A DNA stretch of 64,000 nt, taken from NCBI RefSeq assembly GCF_012940005.1, contig NZ_SPMX01000022.1, positions 1 through 64,000 on the forward strand, read 5' to 3'. The position numbers were made by a program, and so were the translations under genes. Below the pieces are notes generated by a model, which did no database searches, was not told where the DNA came from, and saw nothing but the letters and a program-made list of their open reading frames with translations. Shown here piece by piece: positions 26,721 to 34,302 of this stretch; position 1 is the first letter of the stretch; every line of letters starts with the position of its first letter. Source of the stretch: Candidatus Accumulibacter contiguus (GTDB lineage Bacteria > Pseudomonadota > Gammaproteobacteria > Burkholderiales > Rhodocyclaceae).

Positions 26721-27278
26721 ATGAACTTCTCGGAATTGCCGGAAAACCTTCCGGTTCCTACGGACGACGGTGCTGCAGCGCATCTGCAAGGCCTGTTTCT
26801 GCCCGCTCTGACCCTCCCGGCCACGGACGGTTCGAACGTTTCTTTGAACGAGCTGGATGGGCGTTGGGTGATCTACATCTATCCGATGACCGGCCGGCCC
26901 GGACTTCCGTTGCCGGAGGGATGGGACGGAATTCCCGGTGCGCGCGGCTGCACGCCGCAGTCCTGCAGTTTCCGCGACCACCACGCCGAGTTGACAGCCT
27001 TGCATACCGGCGTTTTCGGCCTGAGTGTGCAGAGCACCGACGTGCAGCGTGAAGCCAGGGAAAGGCTGCATCTACCGTTTCAATTGCTGAGTGACACTGG
27101 CCTGCAGCTCAAGAGCTCGCTGCGACTGCCCACCTTCAGCGTAACCGGTACGGAATGGTTCAAGCGGCTGACGCTGATCGTGCAGGATGGACGAATTGCA
27201 AAGGTCTTCTACCCCGTCTTTCCGCCGGACAGCAACGTCGTCGAGGTCCTCGCCTGGCTACGCAATGCAGGCGATTGA
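26721..27278 (+). CDS. peroxiredoxin, PrxQ/AhpC-TSA type
   Basis: The product is 185 aa from ATG 26721, four bases after the preceding stop. It has a thioredoxin fold. C77 in GARGCTPQSC is the likely peroxidatic cysteine and C82 fits a PrxQ-type resolving cysteine (CxxxxC). DHHAELTALHTGVFGLSVQ and LPFQLLSDTGLQL match the family. It would reduce hydrogen peroxide and organic peroxides using thioredoxin. No signal peptide is present, so it is cytoplasmic, unlike the preceding exported proteins. Confidence 0.8.
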   Translation: MNFSELPENLPVPTDDGAAAHLQGLFLPALTLPATDGSNVSLNELDGRWVIYIYPMTGRPGLPLPEGWDGIPGARGCTPQSCSFRDHHAELTALHTGVFGLSVQSTDVQREARERLHLPFQLLSDTGLQLKSSLRLPTFSVTGTEWFKRLTLIVQDGRIAKVFYPVFPPDSNVVEVLAWLRNAGD

Positions 27279-27356
27279 TGCCGGAACGATGACGCTTGCC
27301 GCAGCCATTCGTGCCGAAGCGGCGCGCTGAGGCGCCGACAGTCACCACGAACGGGT

Positions 27357-28976
27357 TCACTGCTTGTGCCGGGCCACCTGTCCGAGCATTTCCCGCGTCA
27401 CCGCTTCAGCCACCCGGATCCCGTCGACGCCGGCCGAGAGGATGCCGCCGGCGTAACCGGCGCCTTCGCCCGCTGGATAGAGACCCTTGACGTTCAGGCT
27501 CTGGCAATCGTCGCCGCGGGTGATGCGCAGCGGCGAAGAGGTGCGCGTCTCGACGCCGGTGAGCACCGCGTCGGGCATGGCAAAGCCGCGAATCTGGCGG
27601 TCGAAGGCGGGTATCGCTTCGCGCAGGGCGGCGATGGCGTAGTCGGGCAAGGCGCTGGCGAGACTGGTCAGACGCACGCCGGGCTGATACGAGGGCAGCA
27701 CCGTGCCGAGCCGTGTCGATGGGCGGCCAGCAAGAAAATCGCCGACGAGCTGGCCAGGCGCCTCGTAGGTTCCACCGCCGAGTTCGAATGCGTGCGCTTC
27801 GAGCTGCCGCTGCAGTGCAATGCCAGCCAGCGGTCCGCCGGGGTAGTCGAGCGGGGTGATGCCGACGACGATGCCGGCGTTGGCGTTACGCTCGTTGCGC
27901 GAATACTGGCTCATGCCGTTGGTGACCACGCCGTTCGGTTCGGAAGTGGCGGCGACCACCGTGCCGCCGGGACACATGCAGAAACTGTAAACGCTGCGAC
28001 CGTTGCGGCAATGATGCACCAGCTTGTAGTCGGCGGCACCGAGCAGCGGGTTGCCGGCGTATGGCCCGAAACGCGCCTGGTCGATCAGTGCTTGCGGGTG
28101 TTCGATGCGCAAGCCGATCGAGAAGGGCTTGGCCTCCATGAACACGCCGGCAGCGTGCAACATCGCGAAGGTGTCGCGGGCGCTGTGGCCGAGCGCCAGG
28201 ATGACCTGCTCGGCGCGCAGTTCCTCGCCGCTCGCGAGTGTCACGCCACGCACTCTGCCGTGTTCGATGTGCAGGCCGCTGACGCGCTGCTGAAAACGGA
28301 TTTCGCCGCCGAGCTGTTCGATCTCGCGGCGCATCTGTTCGACCATGCCGACCAGCCGGAAGGTGCCGATGTGCGGTTTGCTGACGTAGAGAATCTCCGC
28401 CGGGGCGCCGGCCTTGACGAATTCCATCAGCACCTTGCGCCCGTAGTGCCTGGGATCCTTGATCTGGCTGTAGAGCTTGCCGTCGGAAAAGGTGCCGGCG
28501 CCGCCTTCGCCGAACTGCACGTTCGATTCCGGGTTGAGCTGCTTCTTCCGCCACAGTCCCCAGGTATCCCGGGTGCGTTCGCGCACTGCCTTGCCGCGCT
28601 CGAGAACGATCGGCCGGAATCCGCTCTGCGCCAGGATCAGTGCGGCAAAGATGCCGGCCGGGCCGAAGCCGACGACGATCGGCCGCGTCGTGAGCTGCGC
28701 CGGCGCCTGCCCGACGAATTGGTAGCGCATGTCCGGTGTCGGTTGCACCTGCCGGTCGGCAGCGAATCGCTCGAGGATCGCGGCGGCGTCGGGCAGCGCC
28801 ACGTCGACACTGTAGAGGAAGGTCGGCGCACTCGCCTTGCGCGCGTCGCAACTGCGCCGGAAGACGCTGATCTCGCCGAGATCGGCCTCGGCAATGCCGA
28901 GGCGAGCGGCGACCGCGGCAGCCAGCGCGGCCGGCGGATGCTCGATGGGAAGGCGAATTTCGCTGATCCGCAGCAT
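27357..28976 (-). CDS. FAD-dependent oxidoreductase (COG2509-like)
   Basis: The product is 539 aa from ATG 28976. It starts with a small N-terminal domain and then the dinucleotide-binding loop VVGFGPAGIFAALILAQ. ESNVQFGEGGAGTFSDGKL, CMCPGGTVVAATSEPNGVVTNGMS and GLYPAGEGAGYAGGI are typical of the COG2509 flavoproteins often annotated as NAD(FAD)-utilising dehydrogenases. Substrate and physiological role are not established. It lies 32 bp downstream of the class II aldolase gene on the same strand and may belong to that operon. Confidence 0.8.
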   Translation of the reverse strand: MLRISEIRLPIEHPPAALAAAVAARLGIAEADLGEISVFRRSCDARKASAPTFLYSVDVALPDAAAILERFAADRQVQPTPDMRYQFVGQAPAQLTTRPIVVGFGPAGIFAALILAQSGFRPIVLERGKAVRERTRDTWGLWRKKQLNPESNVQFGEGGAGTFSDGKLYSQIKDPRHYGRKVLMEFVKAGAPAEILYVSKPHIGTFRLVGMVEQMRREIEQLGGEIRFQQRVSGLHIEHGRVRGVTLASGEELRAEQVILALGHSARDTFAMLHAAGVFMEAKPFSIGLRIEHPQALIDQARFGPYAGNPLLGAADYKLVHHCRNGRSVYSFCMCPGGTVVAATSEPNGVVTNGMSQYSRNERNANAGIVVGITPLDYPGGPLAGIALQRQLEAHAFELGGGTYEAPGQLVGDFLAGRPSTRLGTVLPSYQPGVRLTSLASALPDYAIAALREAIPAFDRQIRGFAMPDAVLTGVETRTSSPLRITRGDDCQSLNVKGLYPAGEGAGYAGGILSAGVDGIRVAEAVTREMLGQVARHKQ

Positions 28977-29008
28977 GGTCGGTTCCTTGCCGTGATCCGC
29001 AGTAGCGC

Positions 29009-29662
29009 TCAAGGCTGCTGGCCGTAGCTGGCGAACTTGTCGAGCACCGTCGCCATTTCGGTGGCATCGAGCAGCACCGGTTGACCGAGCTGGCAGGCGC
29101 GCCAGTATTGTTCGCAGAGTGTTTCGAGTTCGATGCCGAGGTCGATCGCCTGTTGCAGATCGTCGCCGAGCACCAGCATGCCGTGGTTCGCGAGCAGGCA
29201 GGCGCGGCGTTTCACGATCGCCAGCAGGACGGCGTCGGAGAGTGCCTGTGTACCGAAGGTCGCGTAAGCGGCACAGCGAACATTGTCGCCGCCAAAGCGT
29301 GCGATCATGTAGTGGAATGGCGGGATGTCGCGGCGCAGGCAGGCGAGGCTGGTGGCGAACGGCGAATGCGCGTGCAGGATGGCGCCGGCGTCGGCGCGGG
29401 CAGCGTAGAGGTCGCGGTGGAAGCGCCACTCGGACGATGGCCGGCGGCGACCCTGGCAACTGCCCTCGTGGTGCATGTGGACGATGTCTGCAGCGACCAG
29501 TTCGTCGTACGCCATGCCGGTCGGCGTGATCAGGAAGTCGCCGTCATTCCCCGTTCCGGCCTCCCCGACGCGCACGCTGAGGTTGCCGGCGGTACCGCGG
29601 TTCAGGCCGGCGGCCTGCATGCGGCGCGCGCTGTCGATCAGTTGTTGGCGCAGATCAGTCAT
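29009..29662 (-). CDS. class II aldolase (FucA/Ald2-like), methylthioribulose-1-phosphate cleavage likely
   Basis: The product is 217 aa. RGTAGNLSVR near the start, PSSEWRFHRDLY with the catalytic Glu, HAHSPFATSLAC (two zinc-binding His) and LLANHGMLVLG (third His) define the class II aldolase/adducin family. HYMIARFGG and ATFGT are closer to L-fuculose-phosphate aldolase than to MtnB dehydratase. Because mtnA is immediately upstream, the likely substrate is 5-methylthioribulose-1-phosphate, cleaved to dihydroxyacetone phosphate and methylthioacetaldehyde as in the DHAP shunt. Fuculose-phosphate or dehydration (MtnB) activity are alternatives. Confidence 0.75.
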   Translation of the reverse strand: MTDLRQQLIDSARRMQAAGLNRGTAGNLSVRVGEAGTGNDGDFLITPTGMAYDELVAADIVHMHHEGSCQGRRRPSSEWRFHRDLYAARADAGAILHAHSPFATSLACLRRDIPPFHYMIARFGGDNVRCAAYATFGTQALSDAVLLAIVKRRACLLANHGMLVLGDDLQQAIDLGIELETLCEQYWRACQLGQPVLLDATEMATVLDKFASYGQQP

Positions 29663-29691
29663 GCCGTTACTGTGAAAGTCGCATCAGTGAC

Positions 29692-30825
29692 TCACGATGT
29701 GTGAATGTCTGGATGTATGGATGTATCGAAAAGGCATGACCGTTCCTCCGGGTAGAGGGCGCTCAGCCCGTCGCTGCTTGCCGGGCAGGCGCCGCGTTCG
29801 CTGATCAGGGTGCTGACCAGACTCGCAGGGGTAATGTCGAAAGCCGGGTTGGCGACCGCGGCATCGGCCGCGAGCTGCCGGACCTGGCCGGGTCGGCCAG
29901 CCGCGTCGCATCCCTGAAGCAGCCGCAACTCGTCGCCGGCGCGCTCCTCGATCGGGATGTCGGCGCCGTTCGTGCAGGCAAAGTCGATCGTCGACCGTGG
30001 TGCGGCCACATAGAACGGGACGCCGGCGGCACGCGCTGCCAGTGCCTTGAGGTAGGTACCGATCTTGTTGGCGACGTCGCCATTGGCAGCGACGCGGTCG
30101 GCGCCGACGATCACCGCGTCGATGCGGCCGCGCGCCAGCAGCAGACCGGCGGCGTTGTCGGCGATCAGCGTGTGCGGCACGCCGTGCTCACGGAGTTCCC
30201 AGGCGGTCAGCAGGCCCTGGTTGCGCGGACGCGTTTCGGAAACCCAGACATGGATGTCGATTCCCTGGTCGAATGCGGCATAGACCGGTGCCAGCGCCGT
30301 ACCGTGGTCGACGGTCGCCAGCCAGCCGGCGTTGCAGTGGGTCATGATCTCGATGCGCCCGCGCACACCGACGAGTGCGCGCAGCAGTCGCAGGCCGTGC
30401 TCGCCGATGCGGCGACATTGCTGCACGTCCTCTTCGGCGAGCCTGCCCGCTTCCAGCCATGCCGCCTCGGCACGCAGCGACGGCGGCAGCGGCAGCAGGC
30501 AGGCTTGCAGGCGCATCAACGCCCAGTGCAGATTGACCGCCGTCGGACGCGTCGCACCCAGCGTCCTGATCGCCGCGAGCAGCGTGGCGTCGTCGGCACA
30601 GGGCGACAACGCCAGCGCGACCCCATAAGCGGCGGTGACCCCGAGCAGCGGTGCGCCGCGGACCTGCATGCTGCAGATCGCCTGCGCCACTTCTTCGAGG
30701 CGGTTCAGCCGCAACACGCGATAGGCCTGCGGCAGTAGCGTCTGGTCGATGATGTCGACGGCGCGGTCCTGGGGTACGGGGGTGATCGTTCGCGTCGGCT
30801 TGCCATGGACTCTCATGGCCGTCAT
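29692..30825 (-). CDS. mtnA: S-methyl-5-thioribose-1-phosphate isomerase
   Basis: The product is 377 aa. MQVRGAPLLGVTAAYGVALA, MTHCNAGWLAT (catalytic Cys), HVWVSETRPRNQG and VIVGADRVAANGDVANKIGT (catalytic Asp) are the conserved MtnA blocks that separate it from eIF2B subunits. It isomerises methylthioribose-1-phosphate to the ribulose form in salvage of 5'-methylthioadenosine. Twenty-nine bases separate it from the aldolase gene, so the two form an operon. The extreme C-terminus (SIHPDIHTS) runs into a small repetitive tract. Confidence 0.93.
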   Translation of the reverse strand: MTAMRVHGKPTRTITPVPQDRAVDIIDQTLLPQAYRVLRLNRLEEVAQAICSMQVRGAPLLGVTAAYGVALALSPCADDATLLAAIRTLGATRPTAVNLHWALMRLQACLLPLPPSLRAEAAWLEAGRLAEEDVQQCRRIGEHGLRLLRALVGVRGRIEIMTHCNAGWLATVDHGTALAPVYAAFDQGIDIHVWVSETRPRNQGLLTAWELREHGVPHTLIADNAAGLLLARGRIDAVIVGADRVAANGDVANKIGTYLKALAARAAGVPFYVAAPRSTIDFACTNGADIPIEERAGDELRLLQGCDAAGRPGQVRQLAADAAVANPAFDITPASLVSTLISERGACPASSDGLSALYPEERSCLFDTSIHPDIHTS

Positions 30826-30904
30826 TCTACCAGCCGGCCGCGCGCTGCCGACGATTGATCGCTGCGCCTCGTCCGCCGGCGCCCCCTTCTGCCGGCAAGT
30901 CCCT

Positions 30905-30925
30905 TACAATATTGGACCGCAATAT
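30905..30925 (+). promoter_or_regulatory. promoter -10 with overlapping palindrome before the acyl-CoA synthetase
   Basis: TACAAT (30905-30910) is a good -10 box. ATATTG (30909-30914) and CAATAT (30920-30925) form a perfect inverted repeat with a five-base spacer that overlaps and follows it, 33 bases before the ATG. A dimeric repressor could bind here. The -35 region is not recognisable. Confidence 0.35.
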
Positions 30926-30957
30926 CCAGAGGTTTCATCCACAAGAGAGGAGCAAAC

Positions 30958-32640
30958 ATGTCTTATTCGGCCTTCGTGCAGGCACGCGATTTCCTTCTGA
31001 CTCACCGCACCGACTACGAGACGGCATACCGTGATTTCCAATGGCCACAGCTCACTGAATTCAACTGGGCACTGGATTATTTCGACGTAATGGCAGCAGG
31101 CAACGATCGCCCGGCGCTGTGGGTGGTCAACGAAGACGGTGCGGAGCAGAAGATGTCGTTCTCCGAAATGTCGCAGCGTTCGAACCAGGTTGCCAACTGG
31201 CTGCGCGCGCAAGGCGTCGGGCGCGGCGATCGCATTCTGATGATGCTCGGCAACGAAGTATCGCTGTGGGATACGATGCTGGCCTCGATCAAGCTCGGCG
31301 CGGTGTTGTCGCCGGCCACCACGCTGCTCGCCCCCGACGACCTGCGCGACCGTCTCGACCGTGGCCAGGTGCGGCATGTGATCATCGGCCACACGCACGC
31401 CGACAAGTTCAGCGGCCTGCCCGGCGACTACACGCGCATCACCGTCGGTGGGGCGGTCGCCGGCTGGCAGCAACTCGAAGACGCTTACCAGGGGTCGAGC
31501 GAGTTCGAACCCGACGGCCCGACCCTGGCGACCGACCCGCAACTGCTCTATTTCACCTCCGGCACGACCTCGAAACCCAAACTGGTGCTGCACAGCCAGC
31601 AGAGTTATCCGGTCGGGCATCTGTCGACCATGTACTGGCTCGGACTGCAGCCCGGCGACGTGCATTGGAACATCAGTTCGGCCGGCTGGGCGAAGCACGC
31701 CTGGAGCTGCTTTTTCGCGCCCTGGAACGCCGGTGCAACGGTATTCATCTACAACTACTCGCGCTTTGCCGCGGCGTCGATCCTCGAAACGCTGGTCAGA
31801 TGCTCGGTGACCACCCTCTGCGCGCCGCCGACGGTGTGGCGGATGCTGATCCAGGAAGACCTCGGCAAGTATCCGGTCAAGGTACGCGAACTGATCGGTG
31901 CCGGCGAGCCGCTGAATCCGGAAGTCATCGACCAGGTCAAGGCCGCCTGGGGAATCACCCTGCGCGACGGTTTTGGCCAGACCGAAACCACCGCCCAGGT
32001 CGGCAACTCGCCCGGACAGGCGGTCAAGCTCGGTTCCGTGGGTCGCCCGATGCCCGGCTACCAGGTGCGCCTGGTCGACATGGACGGTCATGTCTCCGAT
32101 GAAGGCGAAATCTGTCTGACGCTATCGCCGCGTCCGCTCGGGCTGATGATCTCCTACGATGACGACCCCGAGAAGACCGCCGAGGTGATGCGTGATGGCT
32201 TCTATCACACCGGCGACACCGCTTCCGTCGATGCCGACGGCTACATCACCTACGTCGGCCGCGCCGACGACGTGTTCAAGGCTTCCGACTACCGCATCAG
32301 CCCGTTCGAACTGGAGAGCGTCCTGATCGAGCACGAAGCGGTTGCCGAAGCGGCCGTCGTGCCGAGTCCCGACCCCCTGCGTCTGGCCGTGCCGAAAGCT
32401 TTCCTGACCTTGCGCGCCGGCTATGCACCGGGGCGTGAACTGGCGCGCGACATCTTTGTTTTCCTGCGCAGCCGTCTGTCGCCGTACAAACGCGTGCGAC
32501 GACTCGAATTCGGCGAGCTGCCGAAGACCATTTCCGGCAAGATCCGCCGCGTCGACCTGCGCAGGGGCGAACAGGACCGGGATCGCGCGGCCACGACGCG
32601 CGGCGAATTCGAATACTACGAGGAGGATTTCGAGTTCTAG
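30958..32640 (+). CDS. AMP-forming acyl-CoA synthetase (medium-chain/benzoate-CoA ligase-like)
   Basis: The product is 560 aa from ATG 30958, preceded by GAGAGGAG. The adenylation motifs are intact: YFTSGTTSKPKLVLHS (P-loop), DGFGQTETT (A5), GFYHTGDTASVDADGY (A7), YRISPFELES and the C-terminal ISGKIRRVDL with the catalytic Lys. It activates a carboxylic acid to its CoA thioester via an acyl-adenylate. SSAGWAKHAWS places it with medium-chain or aryl acyl-CoA ligases; the substrate cannot be read. A 54-bp segment (32228-32281, coding DADGYITYVGRADDVFK) recurs exactly at 52088. Confidence 0.88.
   Translation: MSYSAFVQARDFLLTHRTDYETAYRDFQWPQLTEFNWALDYFDVMAAGNDRPALWVVNEDGAEQKMSFSEMSQRSNQVANWLRAQGVGRGDRILMMLGNEVSLWDTMLASIKLGAVLSPATTLLAPDDLRDRLDRGQVRHVIIGHTHADKFSGLPGDYTRITVGGAVAGWQQLEDAYQGSSEFEPDGPTLATDPQLLYFTSGTTSKPKLVLHSQQSYPVGHLSTMYWLGLQPGDVHWNISSAGWAKHAWSCFFAPWNAGATVFIYNYSRFAAASILETLVRCSVTTLCAPPTVWRMLIQEDLGKYPVKVRELIGAGEPLNPEVIDQVKAAWGITLRDGFGQTETTAQVGNSPGQAVKLGSVGRPMPGYQVRLVDMDGHVSDEGEICLTLSPRPLGLMISYDDDPEKTAEVMRDGFYHTGDTASVDADGYITYVGRADDVFKASDYRISPFELESVLIEHEAVAEAAVVPSPDPLRLAVPKAFLTLRAGYAPGRELARDIFVFLRSRLSPYKRVRRLEFGELPKTISGKIRRVDLRRGEQDRDRAATTRGEFEYYEEDFEF
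32228..32281 (+). repeat. 54-bp direct repeat, left copy (inside acyl-CoA synthetase)
   Basis: These 54 bases of the acyl-CoA synthetase gene, coding DADGYITYVGRADDVFK, recur without mismatch at 52088-52141, 19,860 bp further, in the same orientation. Here the copy is part of the intact gene. Confidence 0.95.
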
Positions 32641-32812
32641 GAAGATATTGGGTGGACTATGCTCCCCTTCCCCCCTCGTGGGGGCGAAGGCGGGGTTTCG
32701 CGGAGCACTGCTCCGCGCCGCCGCAGCCGGCCCGGGCTGCAGCGCGGGCCGTGGAAGGGGTTGGGGAAGAGGGAGGGAATAAGCGCTCTTCCATTTGCTC
32801 ACGAGCGCTACC
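32641..32812. repeat. GC-rich intergenic inverted-repeat segment
   Basis: CTCCCCTTCCCCCC at 32660 and GGGGTTGGGGAAGAGGGAGG near 32757-32776 are imperfect inverted copies separated by a GC-rich core that contains the small palindrome GGAGCACTGCTCC. No gene is supported here. It looks like a dispersed intergenic (REP-like) element at the left border of the BREX island. A whole-genome repeat search would confirm this. Confidence 0.4.
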
Positions 32813-33082
32813 ATGGCCCATGTCCCGCAAGCCCGGCTCTTTTCCTGGGAAGACGTTGAAAGCGGCTCCGACCTCGACCGCTGGTCGTTGGCGCTCGATT
32901 ACCTGCCGGACGACGCGCTGATGCAGGCCCTCGAAGCTCGTCGAGCGAAGGGCCGAGACGACTATATGCAAAAATCATCAAGCGCTGTTGAAAAAAGCCC
33001 TTCGACATTCCTGTGGCTGCCATCGCGGAACGACAGGGCCGGAATGTCGGAGAACTTGTCCGAGTGCGCTTGCTTGGGCTGA
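32813..33082 (+). pseudogene. N-terminal fragment of a transposase (IS1182/DDE type)
   Basis: ATG 32813 starts MAHVPQARLFSWEDVE and continues LDRWSLALDYLPDDALMQALEARRAKGRDDY to 32965. This is the N-terminal pattern of IS1182-like transposases (FSWEDVE, LEARRxxGRDDYP). After RDDY the frame departs from the family and stops at 33082 without any catalytic domain. The break is therefore at about 32965. It marks the left edge of the defence island. Assigned from remembered family pattern. Confidence 0.55.
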
Positions 33083-33105
33083 GAGACCTTCGGAACGGGG
33101 ATCCA

Positions 33106-33702
33106 ATGGGAGTCTACAATGCGGAAATCTCGGCAGGTTCCTTGATGCTGCCTGAAAGCCGCAGGATTGCTGGTCTGCTCCTGACCAGTCCTTCCCGGGA
33201 GCAGTGGTTCGCTGCCCTCAAGCTCGACAATCTGCTGCAGAAGAAGACCCCGGCAACGGCCCATCGCCAGGCGCAATTGATCCGCAAACGCCTGGAGACG
33301 CTGGAGGATGAAGGGTTGAAGCTGATTGCCACCGGTTCGCAGGAGGTCGCGACGCAGCTGTTGTTTGCCGCAGCCGTCAAGCACAGCCGCATCCTCGCCG
33401 ACTTCCTGCTTGACGTGTACGCTGGAAAACTTCGCCGGCTCGAGCAGAACCTGTCTCCCGCCAAAGACTGGGACGCCTTCCTCGCGGAATGTGTACAGCG
33501 CGATCCCGAGCTTGCCAATCTCAGCGCTTCGACCAAAGCAAAGGTGCTACAGGTCATCCTCCGCGTGCTCGCCGAAGGCCGCTATGTCGATTCCACCAAG
33601 ACATTGCGGCTGACCCCGCCGCACCTGCACCCCGGCGTCGTCAGCTACTTCAAGCGCCACGGAGAGACCGAAGTGCTTGCCATCATGGACATGACTCGAT
33701 GA
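33106..33702 (+). CDS. brxA: BREX protein BrxA (DUF1819)
   Basis: The product is 198 aa from ATG 33106; an upstream in-frame start would add 31 residues without family resemblance. YNAEISAGSLMLPESRRIAGLLL is the typical BrxA start, and TLRLTPPHLHPGVVSYFKRHG near the C-terminus is characteristic of DUF1819. BrxA is a small helical DNA-binding protein that is the first gene of type I BREX loci. Its stop overlaps the brxB start (ATGA), so both are translationally coupled. The length matches known BrxA proteins (about 200 aa). Confidence 0.9.
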   Translation: MGVYNAEISAGSLMLPESRRIAGLLLTSPSREQWFAALKLDNLLQKKTPATAHRQAQLIRKRLETLEDEGLKLIATGSQEVATQLLFAAAVKHSRILADFLLDVYAGKLRRLEQNLSPAKDWDAFLAECVQRDPELANLSASTKAKVLQVILRVLAEGRYVDSTKTLRLTPPHLHPGVVSYFKRHGETEVLAIMDMTR

Positions 33703-34277
33703 GTCACGGCCTCAACGAGCGGCTCAACCAGCTACTGCCCAAACTGACTTCGCCCGACGTGTTGGCGAATCACGGTTCCGGCGGCGAGATCGGCTTCTGG
33801 ATCTTCGACTACCCGCCCGAGGACGAGATGGCCGTGCGGACTTTCCTCCAGGAGGTCGTCCTGCCGGCACTGGCCAGGCATCAGCCGACGATCCGGGTCG
33901 CGGCGGTCAATCTCTTCGACCTCGTGATCGGCCTGCTGGAAGAGCGCAAGCTGCTCGACAAGGCCATCGAGATGCAACGCACGCAAGGTGACGCCAAGAC
34001 ACTTGAATCGCTGCGCCGTGTCCTCAAGGAAGACAGGCTCGCCGAACGGCTGGTGGCCCAGCACGACCTTGCCGAACTGGACCTGCTCATTCTCTGGAAC
34101 GTCGGCGCCGTGTATCCGATGCTGCGCACCCACACACTGCTCTCGGCGCTGCACGCCCACATGAAAGACAAGCCGCTGGTAATGTTCTATCCCGGACAGT
34201 ACGACGGCTATTCCTTACGCCTCTTCAGCCGGCTGAAAGACGACCACTATTACCGGGCCTTCCGTCTCGTTGCCTGA
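33699..34277 (+). CDS. brxB: BREX protein BrxB (DUF1788)
   Basis: The product is 192 aa from ATG 33699. GEIGFWIFDYPPEDEMAVR, AAVNLFDLVIGLLEER, LLILWNVGAVYPMLRTHTLLSALH and KPLVMFYPGQYDGYSLRLF are the conserved DUF1788 blocks. BrxB is required for BREX defence and is thought to join the complex with BrxC and PglZ, but its activity is unknown. It overlaps brxA by four bases; brxC follows after 25 bases. The gene order brxA-brxB-brxC is that of type I BREX. Confidence 0.92.
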   Translation: MSHGLNERLNQLLPKLTSPDVLANHGSGGEIGFWIFDYPPEDEMAVRTFLQEVVLPALARHQPTIRVAAVNLFDLVIGLLEERKLLDKAIEMQRTQGDAKTLESLRRVLKEDRLAERLVAQHDLAELDLLILWNVGAVYPMLRTHTLLSALHAHMKDKPLVMFYPGQYDGYSLRLFSRLKDDHYYRAFRLVA

Positions 34278-34302
34278 ACGCCTTTTCCCGGAACAACCAA
34301 CA

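Noticed and set aside
29009-29662. Annotation as mtnB dehydratase
   Set aside because: The sequence is closer to FucA-type aldolases (HYMIARFGG, ATFGT); left open as an alternative only.
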